Position numbers and translations under genes: made by a program. A stretch of DNA of 64,000 nucleotides from Sphingomonadaceae bacterium (lineage in GTDB: Bacteria; Pseudomonadota; Alphaproteobacteria; Sphingomonadales; Sphingomonadaceae), in assembly GCA_016000085.1 (NCBI GenBank), contig JAECRT010000014.1, forward strand, positions 1-64,000. Direction: 5' to 3'. Below the pieces are notes generated by a model. That model was not told the DNA's origin and did not search any database. It worked only from the letters and a program-made list of their open reading frames with translations. This document shows, one piece after another, positions 7,600 through 15,018 of the stretch (the first letter of the stretch is position 1; every line of letters starts with the position of its first letter).

Positions 7600-9693
7600 C
7601 TATTTCACAGCGGCGTTCTGGCCATGGCGGGCAACCCAGTCGGCATTGTTGCGCCGGATATATTGGCGCAGCCCCGCGAGTTCGGCATCGTCAAACTCCT
7701 CGAAGCGCGGCATGCCATTGGGCACCAGCGCTCCATCACGAACGACCGTTGCAAAGGTGGCCGGATCGAGCGGCACTGGCGATGCGCGCAGATCCGGCGC
7801 ATTACCGGCCGCGATAACATCGACGCCGTGGCATACCGCGCAATGGCGGGCAAAGGTCAACATGCCGCGCGCCTCCAGGGCCGCATCGGGCTTGAAGGCC
7901 GGGTCGGTCGCCGGGACGAGAGGCGCTGCCTCCGACCGGGGCAGCATCGCCTTGCCGTCGATCGCGAAGGTCAGGATGCGGCGCGCCTGCGTGCGATAGT
8001 CGATGCTGACCGGCAGCAGCGCGCCAAACGCCGCGCCGCTGGTGCCCATGCCAGTGATGACCGTTACATATTGCTTGCCCTTGACCGCATAGCTGATCGG
8101 CGGCGCGGTCACGGGCGCCTGCGCAGCGAAACTCCATAATTGTTTGCCGCTGTCGGCCGCATAAGCGTTGAACTGGCCGTCGATCCGACCCTGAAAGACA
8201 AGATTGCCCGCAGTCGTCATCACCCCGCCATTCCACGGTCCCGGCGTGCGTACCTTCCACGCCGCGCGCTGGCGCACCGGATCCCATGCCACCAATGCGC
8301 TGGTCGCATTGGTCGGCCCAGCATCCTTGACCACGAAATTGGGGATCGCCGCGCCGTCCACCGCATTGCCCGGCGCACGCACCCAGTTAGCCTTGGTGAT
8401 GCCGACGTCGTTATAGCTGGTCGCCATTTCGATCGCCGGGATGAAGACGAGGCCAGCGCCGGGATTATACGCCATCGGCAGCCATGTATGCGCGCCGACC
8501 GGACCGGGCCACATCGTGAAGGTCTTGCCATCGGGATAGCGCGCGTCGGGGTCTTCGACCGGACGCCCGGTCTTGAGGTCGATGCGCTTGGCCCAACTGA
8601 CCTTGACGAAGGGTTCTGCGGAGATCAGCTTTCCATTGGTCCGGTCGATGACATAGAAAAAGCCGTTCTTCGGCGCCGTCATCAGCACATTGCGGACCTT
8701 CCCGTCGATGGTGAGATCGGCCAGTTCCATATCCATCGAAGCGTTATAATCCCAGCTTTCGCCCGGATTGACCTGATAATGCCATTTATACTGGCCGGTC
8801 TTGGCGTCGAGCGCCACGACCGAAGCAAGGAACAGATTGTCGCCCTTGCCCGCGCTGCGCACCTTGTGGTTCCAGGGCGATCCATTGCCGACCCCCAGGA
8901 TGATCGAGTCCGTGCTGGCATCATAGGTCATCGCGTTCCACACGGTGCCGCCGCCGCCATATTTCCACCAGTCGCCAGCCCAGCTTCGCGCCGCCATTTC
9001 CATGGCCTTGCTCTCAAACCCGTCCTTCGGATTGCCCGGCACCGTATGGAACCGCCAAAGCTGCTTGCCGGTCTTGGCGTCATAGGTCGTCACATAGCCG
9101 CGCACCGAACTGACGTCCCCGCCACCGAAACCGATAATCACCTTGCCCGCGAAATAACGGGGCGGGCCGCTGATGAAGCTGGCATTGTCGAGCGGCAGCG
9201 TGCGGGAAGACCAGGCCAGTTGCCCGGTGGCCGCATCAATCGCCAGCAACCGTCCGTCATGAGTGCCGACGAATATCCTGCCCTCACCATAGGCAAGGCC
9301 ACGTATGCCCCAGCCCTGCCGCAGCTTGCGGCCCGACGCTTCGGCGGCTTTGCTGTCATATTCCCACAACAGCTTGCCCGTGGCCGCGTCGATCGCGCGC
9401 ACAACGCTATAGCCAGTGGCGGTGTACAGCACGCCATCAATGGCCAGCGGCGCGGACACGCTGTTCTGCGCGGGCAGGTCCATCGACCAGACAAGGCCCA
9501 GCTTGCCCACATTGCCACTGTCTATGTCACGAAGCGGGCTGAAATGCTGTTCACCGCCGGTGCGTCCGAAGCCGGCCCAATTATTGGGGTCGAGCGCGGC
9601 GTCGGTAGTATCTCGCACAGCGGGCGTACAGCTGAAAAGGAGCATGGCCATCGCCGCAAGCCCTCCCACAAAACTGGCCTTGTGACGCCGCAT
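7600..9693 (-). CDS. PQQ-dependent alcohol dehydrogenase with C-terminal cytochrome c domain (quinohemoprotein)
   Basis: A 697-residue periplasmic enzyme that would oxidise an alcohol to an aldehyde or ketone and pass electrons through its own heme. The N-terminus has a lipobox-like end (AMLLFSC, Cys22), suggesting a lipoprotein. Residues 35-575 form the eight-bladed PQQ propeller, with catalytic Asp315 in GESWDYN. The C-terminal domain has heme motif CAVCHG (Cys618, Cys621, His622) and a likely Met661 ligand in NGMPRF. Two departures stand out. The adjacent-cysteine disulfide seen over PQQ in most alcohol dehydrogenases is absent: the aligned stretch reads RKLRQGWGIRGLAY. Residue +2 from the catalytic Asp is Asn317, not the Asp typical of lanthanide enzymes. 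It is likely in an operon with the thiolase. Confidence 0.93.
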   Translation of the reverse strand: MRRHKASFVGGLAAMAMLLFSCTPAVRDTTDAALDPNNWAGFGRTGGEQHFSPLRDIDSGNVGKLGLVWSMDLPAQNSVSAPLAIDGVLYTATGYSVVRAIDAATGKLLWEYDSKAAEASGRKLRQGWGIRGLAYGEGRIFVGTHDGRLLAIDAATGQLAWSSRTLPLDNASFISGPPRYFAGKVIIGFGGGDVSSVRGYVTTYDAKTGKQLWRFHTVPGNPKDGFESKAMEMAARSWAGDWWKYGGGGTVWNAMTYDASTDSIILGVGNGSPWNHKVRSAGKGDNLFLASVVALDAKTGQYKWHYQVNPGESWDYNASMDMELADLTIDGKVRNVLMTAPKNGFFYVIDRTNGKLISAEPFVKVSWAKRIDLKTGRPVEDPDARYPDGKTFTMWPGPVGAHTWLPMAYNPGAGLVFIPAIEMATSYNDVGITKANWVRAPGNAVDGAAIPNFVVKDAGPTNATSALVAWDPVRQRAAWKVRTPGPWNGGVMTTAGNLVFQGRIDGQFNAYAADSGKQLWSFAAQAPVTAPPISYAVKGKQYVTVITGMGTSGAAFGALLPVSIDYRTQARRILTFAIDGKAMLPRSEAAPLVPATDPAFKPDAALEARGMLTFARHCAVCHGVDVIAAGNAPDLRASPVPLDPATFATVVRDGALVPNGMPRFEEFDDAELAGLRQYIRRNNADWVARHGQNAAVK

Positions 9694-9808
9694 ATAACCT
9701 TCCCCTTGCTCTTATCGTCCCTCAGATAACCCGGCACGGACCAGCGCGCGCCTGTCAAAGCTGTTAGTCGCCGTCCTGTCCAAAAAGCCTAGTCTGGAAT
9801 CAGATGGG
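9694..9808. other. Intergenic region between PQQ dehydrogenase and IS left end
   Basis: About 115 bp that must hold the promoter of the minus-strand PQQ dehydrogenase operon, unless the IS has separated it. GGAAGG precedes the start codon at 9693. No convincing promoter or operator was recognised. Confidence 0.4.
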
Positions 9809-9821
9809 GTGGTTGCCGCCC
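9809..9821 (+). repeat. Left subterminal inverted repeat of the IS
   Basis: GTGGTTGCCGCCC, perfectly complementary to the copy at 11182-11194. Confidence 0.85.
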
Positions 9822-9889
9822 TCCCCAGACGGCATCGCAATGTGCCAAAGAAGTGGTGTTGAGACCACTGAGCGGAAAGGACGGCAACC

Positions 9890-10921
9890 GTGACAAAAGA
9901 TACGATGATCGGGGTGGATTTGGCAAAGAATGTCTTTCAGCTGCACGGCGCGTCGATGACGGGGCAGATGCAGTTCCGTAAGAAGCTATCACGACAAGGT
10001 TTTTTCAAGTTCATGGCCGAGCAGCCTCCAGCGGTGGTCGTAATGGAGGCCTGTGGCAGCGCGCATTACTGGGCCCGCGAGATGACCCGGCTTGGCCACG
10101 AGGTGAAGCTGATTGCGCCGCATTACGTGAAGCCGTTTGTGAAACGGCAGAAGAACGACGCGGCAGATGCCGAGGCCATCGTGATCGCGGCCCAACGGCC
10201 TGAAATGCGCTTCGTCGATCCGAAGTCTGCAGAGCAGCAAAGCCGGGCTATTTTGTTTCGGGCTCGAGAACGGCTCGTCCACCAGCGCACCGAACTGGTC
10301 AACGCCCTCCGGGCTTGCCTCTATGAATATGGCCACGTTGTTCCTCAGGGGATCCATCAGATCAGGCGGATCGCAGAGATCCTGGACGCACCGAACAGCG
10401 ACTTGCCCGATTTGATGCGCGAGGAATGCCGAGATTTGCTTGAACAGATTGCCGAAAAGACAGTCCGCATCGATGCCCGGACTGGCAAGATCAAGGCACA
10501 GACGGCTGAAGGCGACATGGCGCGGCGCTTGCAGACAATCCCCGGTGTTGGACCTTTGACGGCCTTGGCCGTCGAAGCCTTCGCTCCGCCGATGGAAAAC
10601 TTCCGGTGTGGCCGCGACTTCGCTGCCTGGCTCGGTCTCGTTCCCCGCCAGTTCTCATCCGGCGGCAAGGAGCGGCTCGGGCGCATTTCGAAGGCAGGAC
10701 AGCCCGATATCCGCAGGCTGCTGATTATCGGGGCGATGTCGCGCCTGAACTGGCTGGGCCGCAAATCAATCCCGGAAGGTTCGTGGCTGGCGCGCATAGC
10801 TGCGCGAAAGCCAAGGATGATCGTGGCGATCGCTTTGGCCAACAAGATGGCGCGGACGATCTGGGCCATGCTGACGAAGAATGAGGATTATCGAGTTCCG
10901 GCGCAGGTGCCAGCAGCATGA
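9890..10921 (+). CDS. IS110-family transposase (DEDD recombinase)
   Basis: A 343-residue, apparently intact transposase. The N-terminal RuvC-like DEDD domain shows Asp10 (IGVDLAKNVFQLHG), Glu53 (VVVMEACGSAHYW), Asp90 and Asp93 (KNDAADAEAI). The C-terminal Tnp_IS116/IS110/IS902 domain shows IPGVGPLTALAVEAF and FAAWLGLVPRQFSSGGKERLG, which carries the conserved serine region. In this family the recombinase works with a structured RNA encoded at the element end. The start used is GTG at 9890 with GGAAAGGA upstream; ATG at 9905 is the alternative. No frameshift or internal stop, so the element could be active. Confidence 0.95.
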   Translation: MTKDTMIGVDLAKNVFQLHGASMTGQMQFRKKLSRQGFFKFMAEQPPAVVVMEACGSAHYWAREMTRLGHEVKLIAPHYVKPFVKRQKNDAADAEAIVIAAQRPEMRFVDPKSAEQQSRAILFRARERLVHQRTELVNALRACLYEYGHVVPQGIHQIRRIAEILDAPNSDLPDLMREECRDLLEQIAEKTVRIDARTGKIKAQTAEGDMARRLQTIPGVGPLTALAVEAFAPPMENFRCGRDFAAWLGLVPRQFSSGGKERLGRISKAGQPDIRRLLIIGAMSRLNWLGRKSIPEGSWLARIAARKPRMIVAIALANKMARTIWAMLTKNEDYRVPAQVPAA

Positions 10922-11181
10922 TCAACATGCCGCAAAATCAGCCTGCCGTCGGATAATGGGGGGTGAAAGAAGGCGACGACCCGAATGGGCAAAATGATCG
11001 AACAGATCTGGAGCAGGAAAACCAGTTGATTTCTATGAGCCGTGGAGCTCGAGAATCAGATTTGGACCTGGTCCGCAGATCACCATACCGGCCAGCGGCT
11101 TCTGGAATGCCGCATTATACAGGCCTTACAGAAGACCGCACTCGATCACTCGCGCATCGGACCAGAAACTTCTTGCACCGC
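10922..11181 (+). ncRNA. Candidate bridge (seeker) RNA region of the IS
   Basis: About 260 bp between the transposase stop and the right inverted repeat contain no credible gene; the ORFs in the track here have no family resemblance. In IS1111-group elements this 3' noncoding end encodes the RNA that guides target and donor recognition. Small inverted repeats such as GCGGC-N9-GCCGC around 11096 fit stem-loops, but I could not fold the whole region. The exact RNA ends are not determined. Confidence 0.5.
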
Positions 11182-11194
11182 GGGCGGCAACCAC
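11182..11194 (+). repeat. Right subterminal inverted repeat of the IS
   Basis: GGGCGGCAACCAC, the exact reverse complement of the left copy at 9809-9821. Confidence 0.85.
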
Positions 11195-11220
11195 AGAAGA
11201 AATCGGGCTGGAGAGGATAG

Positions 11221-11751
11221 ATGACGGAACGCGCGGCCAGCAGGATCGTCCAGAATGCCTATGTCGTGCGCGATCTGGAGCAGGGATGCGCCCGCCTGCA
11301 CGCGCTGTTCGGCATCGGCCCGTTCGTGGGCGGGGTCGAGGTGGTGCTCAACGATCATCGCTATCGTGGCGCACCCGCCGCTCCGATCCGGCTGCGCGGC
11401 GTGTTTGTCCAGTCAGGCGACCTCAATATCGAATTGATGGAAATATTGTCGGCCAGCCCCAGCGCTTTTCACGACATGTTCGAAAAGGGCGAGGAGGGAC
11501 TGCATCATGTGGCGATGTTCAGCGACGATTATGATGCCGAAAAGGCGCGCTGGATCGCCGCCGGGCATGATGTGGTCAGCGAATTCACGACCGATTTCGG
11601 TGCCGACATCTGTTATATCGACGCGCGCGATACGCTGGGCCATTTCATCGAACTTTATCCCGAACATCCGATCATTCGGGCCATGTATGCCCAGACAATC
11701 GAAGAAGCGCGCGACTGGGACGGTCGCCAATTGATCGTCCCCTGGCGCTGA
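11221..11751 (+). CDS. VOC superfamily protein 1 (glyoxalase/methylmalonyl-CoA epimerase-like)
   Basis: A 176-residue vicinal-oxygen-chelate protein. The two halves start at IVQNAYVVRDLEQGCARLHALFGIGPF and EEGLHHVAMFSDDYDAEKARW, with an ELYPE glutamate near the end that fits a metal ligand, as do the histidines in LHHVAM. Such proteins bind a divalent metal and isomerise, hydrate or cleave small oxygenated compounds. The family is too broad to name a substrate. It resembles the minus-strand VOC protein at 12262-12789 (both have MFxxGxEGLHHVA). The IS right end lies only about 20-26 bp upstream of the start codon, so its native promoter may be displaced. The second VOC gene follows 33 bp later. 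Confidence 0.85.
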   Translation: MTERAASRIVQNAYVVRDLEQGCARLHALFGIGPFVGGVEVVLNDHRYRGAPAAPIRLRGVFVQSGDLNIELMEILSASPSAFHDMFEKGEEGLHHVAMFSDDYDAEKARWIAAGHDVVSEFTTDFGADICYIDARDTLGHFIELYPEHPIIRAMYAQTIEEARDWDGRQLIVPWR

Positions 11752-11784
11752 CACATCCCTTTTTCCCTCGCGAAAGGCCTACCC

Positions 11785-12243
11785 ATGATCGACCTGCAAC
11801 GTTTCCACCACACCGGCATGGCCGTGGCCGACATAGATGATGCAATGGCCCTGTTCGGCCCCGCGCTGGGACTGACATGGGCGCCGGTGCGGCATTTCGA
11901 TCCCCTGCCCTTCTGGACGCCGGAGGCTGGATCGCATGAAGTGGATGTCAAGGCGACCTATTCGCTGGGCGGGCCACATCATCTGGAACTGGTACAAGGC
12001 ACCGGCCCATTCTACGACCCGCAGCGCGCGCCCGACGCCCGCCATATCGGCGTGTGGGTCGACAACCTGACCGCCGAGACAACGCGGCTTGTCGGTGAGG
12101 GCTGGACGGTGCTGGCGGCCGGTGCCTCGCCAGAGGAAGGCTATGGCATGATCGCCTATGTCTCCCCGCCGGTGCCGGGGCTGCTGGTCGAACTCATATC
12201 CACGGACCTGAAACCCGTGATCGACGACTGGCTGGGTGAATAG
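11785..12243 (+). CDS. VOC superfamily protein 2 (glyoxalase-like)
   Basis: A 152-residue VOC protein, with first half LQRFHHTGMAVADIDDAMALFGPALGLTW and second half ARHIGVWVDNLTAETTRLVGEGWTV, ending GLLVELIST. His residues in RFHHTG and HHLELV and the C-terminal Glu are plausible metal ligands. It is a different subtype from its neighbour (lactoylglutathione lyase/Glyoxalase_4 type). It is in the same transcription unit as VOC protein 1 and converges on VOC protein 3. Reaction unknown; an isomerase or decarboxylase step in the surrounding pathway is plausible. Confidence 0.82.
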   Translation: MIDLQRFHHTGMAVADIDDAMALFGPALGLTWAPVRHFDPLPFWTPEAGSHEVDVKATYSLGGPHHLELVQGTGPFYDPQRAPDARHIGVWVDNLTAETTRLVGEGWTVLAAGASPEEGYGMIAYVSPPVPGLLVELISTDLKPVIDDWLGE

Positions 12244-12252
12244 CTTCCTGGG

Positions 12253-12284
12253 TCCGAGGCATTACCCTAGCGTAATGTCTCGGA
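12253..12284. terminator. Bidirectional hairpin between convergent VOC genes
   Basis: TCCGAGGCATTAC pairs with GTAATGTCTCGGA around a six-base loop, with a single G-U wobble. It overlaps the last codons of the minus-strand VOC gene and follows the plus-strand gene by 9 bp. No long T-run follows, so termination strength is uncertain. Confidence 0.5.
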
Positions 12285-12789
12285 TCAGGTCACGGCCATC
12301 GAAACCGACCGACGCCTGCTTGACGAAGTCATAAAAGCCGGTGAGCACGGGCATGGCTTCATATAGCTCGATCATGTGGCCGTAGCGCGCAACCGCGTCC
12401 ATCATCAGGAAACGAAAGCCATCGTTCATCTCCGCCGCCAGTGCCGTGGTGAACCCCGCTTGTTCGCACGCGATGCGGGCGGCCTCCAGATCGTCAACGA
12501 TCACCGCGACGTGATGCAAGCCTTCCTGCCCCTGCGCGAACATATCCCGAAACACGGACGGGCCGTCATTATTCTGCTGCACGAACTCGATCATGAGGTC
12601 GTTCCACTGACCATAGGCCGAACTATGGTCCAGAAACACCTGCTGGTCGCGATGCAGGCAGCTTTTGAGCGGAATATTGTCGGCCACGAAATAGGGACCG
12701 GAACCGAAAGTTGCAGCATGCGCCATCGCAGCGACGCGTGCATCCTCGACGAAATAGGCGATCTGGCGAATGGGGAGTCCAGCGATCAT
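12262..12789 (-). CDS. VOC superfamily protein 3
   Basis: A 175-residue VOC protein related to VOC protein 1: PIRQIAYFVEDARVAAMAHAATFGSGPYF opens the first half and QEGLHHVAVIVDDLEAARIACEQAGF the second, with IELYEA near the end. The His and Glu positions fit metal binding. Its ATG overlaps the stop of the EthD gene by four bases (ATGA), so it is coupled to that gene and to the GMC oxidoreductase upstream. Likely acts on a product of that oxidoreductase; substrate unknown. Confidence 0.85.
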   Translation of the reverse strand: MIAGLPIRQIAYFVEDARVAAMAHAATFGSGPYFVADNIPLKSCLHRDQQVFLDHSSAYGQWNDLMIEFVQQNNDGPSVFRDMFAQGQEGLHHVAVIVDDLEAARIACEQAGFTTALAAEMNDGFRFLMMDAVARYGHMIELYEAMPVLTGFYDFVKQASVGFDGRDLIRDITLG

Positions 12790-13160
12790 GCCGTCATACC
12801 CCCCGCCGCGCGTATCGCCGCCAAATCGGATTGATGCTCTTCCACGAAGAACATCCGGTTGTGCGATCGATCAAACAACCGCTCCTCATCCGCCGCGATC
12901 TCCGCCGCCGGGCCGGGTTCGCGCAGAACGGCCAGCGTCCGGTCATACGCGTCACGATCGGCGAACCCTATTTCCAACACCACATCATAAGGCTTGTCCG
13001 CCGCCTCGTCCGCAGGATGCAGGTAGCGACGCACATAACGCAGCGCGCCCTGGGCAAGATATGTCTCGCCGATGCGGGCGTGAACCGTTTCATAATGCGC
13101 GATGAACGCCTCCATCGAGAGGCCCGGCTTGCGCTTGAGCAAGGTGATGGTGCTGAACAT
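12786..13160 (-). CDS. EthD-domain protein
   Basis: A 124-residue dimeric alpha-beta barrel protein. The start MFSTITLLKRKPGLSMEAFIAHYETVHA matches the EthD family (first found beside an ether-degrading P450). The histidine of the YETVHA segment is the conserved one in this fold. The molecular role of EthD proteins is unsettled; some act as small dehydratases, decarboxylases or cyclases. The gene lies 3 bp after the GMC oxidoreductase stop and overlaps the VOC 3 start, giving a tight three-gene operon. Confidence 0.8.
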   Translation of the reverse strand: MFSTITLLKRKPGLSMEAFIAHYETVHARIGETYLAQGALRYVRRYLHPADEAADKPYDVVLEIGFADRDAYDRTLAVLREPGPAAEIAADEERLFDRSHNRMFFVEEHQSDLAAIRAAGGMTA

Positions 13161-13163
13161 GGG

Positions 13164-14798
13164 TCAGGCCGCGACCGGCTGGCGGGCATCCGCCGCGATC
13201 AGGCTGGCCGCGTGCCAGGCCAGCGCCATGGCGGGACCGTTGGTATTGCCCGACACCGGCGAAGGCATGACCGAGCAATCGACCACGCGCAGCCCCTGTA
13301 CGCCGCGCACGCGCAGCCGCTCGTCCACCACCGCTGCATTGTCGTTGCCCATCCGGCATGTCGCAACCGCATGCGTGCCGCACAGCGACAGGCGACGGAA
13401 GGCAGTGAGTATCTGATCGTCGCTTTCACACGCGACACCCGGCACCAGTTCCTCCCCCACATAGCGGGTCAGCGCGGGCTGCTGCATATATCGGCGCATA
13501 TAGCGGACCATCGCGATCGCGGCATGTTCGTCCTCCGGCGTCGTCAGCCAGTTGGGCGTGATGACCGGCGGTGCGTCAGGGTCTGCCGAACGCAGCATCA
13601 CGCTGCCCTCGCTGGTCAGGCGCAACAACTGCCCGTACATCGTCAGACCCGGCAATCGTTCCACATCGGCCAGCGGCACCGGGAAATTGTCATCGCCCCG
13701 CGCAAAGGTGAACGCGCCCATATAAAGTTGGGCATCGGGTCGATCGACCTGTGGTTCGGTGCGCACGAACGCGCCGACCTCGAACGGACCGGTCGCCATC
13801 GGCCCCTTGTGCGTCGTGAAATATTGCAGGACGCTGGCCATCAGGCCCAATCCGTGGAACCGCCGGTTGATGCCAGGATCACCCTTTAGCCGATAGGGAA
13901 TCGAAAAGCCCAGATGCTCGCGCATCCGCGATCCAACATCGGGGCTGTCGACCACCACGTCGATACCGAAGGACCGCAGCCTATCGGCCGGTCCGATGCC
14001 GGAAAGCTGCAAAATCTTCGGGCTGTTGATCGCACCGGCCGACACGATCACCTCTCTCTTGCAATGGAAGGTCAGCGCTTCCTTCCCCCGACGCCCTGCC
14101 ACGCCGGTCGCCACGCCATTTTCGACGATCACCCGCTCGACCAATATCCCCGGCTCTATCCTGAGATTGCGCCGCTTGCGGGCGGGATCGAGGAAAACGA
14201 CTGCCGCGCTCTGGCGGCGACCATTTTTGATATTATGCGCGTAATAACCGACGCCTTCCTGATCCTCGCGGTTGAGATCCTCCTTGCGCTGAAGGCCCAT
14301 CTGCTCGCCCGCCTCGATCAGCGCTTCGGCCACGGGATAGCGGAACTGTCCGGTGCTGATATGCACCGGCCCGCCTGCACCGCGCTGGTCGTCGGCGCCC
14401 AGTTCATGATCCTCGATCGCCATGAAGGCCTGTTTCATCGTCGGCCACCCCCAGCCGGTCGCGCCCTTTGTTTCCCAGTCCGCATAATCCTCTGGCTGGC
14501 CGCGCACATAGATCATGCCGTTGATCGAGCTGGAGCCGCCCAGCACCTTGCCGCGTATCCATATTTCGGAAGCGGGCATGCCCGGTTCGCGCGGCTGGTC
14601 GACCGGATAATGCCAGGCATGATTGGGATCGAGCACCAGCTTGCCGATCCCCTTTGGCATGTGGATCAGGAAGCTACTGTCCCTGCCGCCTGCTTCCAGC
14701 AGCAGCACGCTGTTGCGGGGGTCGGCGGACAGACGTTCGGCCAGAACGCAACCGGCCGATCCTGCGCCGATGATGATATAGTCGAAAGACTCAGCCAA
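13164..14798 (-). CDS. GMC-family FAD-dependent oxidoreductase (choline dehydrogenase-like)
   Basis: A 544-residue flavoprotein. It has the FAD-binding GxGxxG motif (FDYIIIGAGSAGCVLAERLS, residues 5-24), the GMC signature RGKVLGGSSSINGMIYVRG and the C-terminal active site: His476 in GTHAVATCRMG and the Asn in VSGNTNGPAMALA. It would oxidise an alcohol to an aldehyde or ketone, with electrons going to a quinone or other acceptor. The start is TTG at 14798 with AGGAG about 10 bases upstream; no ATG fits. It heads the operon GMC-EthD-VOC and is divergent from TonB receptor 2. Relatives act on polyethylene glycol, choline and terpene alcohols, so the substrate cannot be fixed. Confidence 0.92.
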   Translation of the reverse strand: MAESFDYIIIGAGSAGCVLAERLSADPRNSVLLLEAGGRDSSFLIHMPKGIGKLVLDPNHAWHYPVDQPREPGMPASEIWIRGKVLGGSSSINGMIYVRGQPEDYADWETKGATGWGWPTMKQAFMAIEDHELGADDQRGAGGPVHISTGQFRYPVAEALIEAGEQMGLQRKEDLNREDQEGVGYYAHNIKNGRRQSAAVVFLDPARKRRNLRIEPGILVERVIVENGVATGVAGRRGKEALTFHCKREVIVSAGAINSPKILQLSGIGPADRLRSFGIDVVVDSPDVGSRMREHLGFSIPYRLKGDPGINRRFHGLGLMASVLQYFTTHKGPMATGPFEVGAFVRTEPQVDRPDAQLYMGAFTFARGDDNFPVPLADVERLPGLTMYGQLLRLTSEGSVMLRSADPDAPPVITPNWLTTPEDEHAAIAMVRYMRRYMQQPALTRYVGEELVPGVACESDDQILTAFRRLSLCGTHAVATCRMGNDNAAVVDERLRVRGVQGLRVVDCSVMPSPVSGNTNGPAMALAWHAASLIAADARQPVAA

Positions 14799-14861
14799 AA
14801 TAGCTTCTCCTCTCCATTGTTATAGCGACATCATCGGGCGGCACAGGCTTCTGTCAGCTAG

Positions 14862-14899
14862 TCTAAACATCAGGCCCGTCTTCTAAAATTAGATCAGGC
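14862..14899. promoter_or_regulatory. Direct repeats in the divergent GMC/TonB receptor promoter region
   Basis: Two copies of TCTAAA followed by ATCAGGC occur 20 bp apart (TCTAAACATCAGGC at 14862 and TCTAAA...ATCAGGC at 14882-14899). The spacing of two helical turns and the position in a 220-bp divergent intergenic region are what one expects for an activator or repressor site. The repeats are short, so this is tentative. Confidence 0.3.
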
Positions 14900-15018
14900 T
14901 ATTTTATTATCCCTGTGACCCTAGCGTTTTGTTGAGGTTGTGAGTGACCATCCGCTGAGCATAACATTCGTTACAAATACAGCATGGCGACTGATATAAA
15001 AGCAACAGGGAGAGAGTA

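Larger units (their letters stand above)
9803..11200 (+). mobile_element. IS110-family insertion sequence, IS1111-group-like, with 13-bp subterminal inverted repeats
   Basis: The transposase gene (9890-10921) is flanked by a perfect 13-bp inverted repeat: GTGGTTGCCGCCC at 9809-9821 and its complement GGGCGGCAACCAC at 11182-11194. Subterminal inverted repeats plus a long noncoding 3' end (about 260 bp) are the pattern of the IS1111 group, whereas classic IS110 members carry their long noncoding end upstream of the gene and lack such repeats. True ends lie a few bases outside the repeats and are approximate here. No target duplication was seen, as expected for this family. Confidence 0.85.

Noticed and set aside
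10963-11224. Two ORFs of 85 and 60 residues inside the IS 3' end
   Set aside because: No ribosome site or family resemblance; they occupy the noncoding region expected to encode the guide RNA.
11221-12789. VOC genes as extradiol ring-cleavage dioxygenases
   Set aside because: They are 150-176 residues, about half the length of two-domain extradiol enzymes, and their sequence fits the glyoxalase/epimerase branch.
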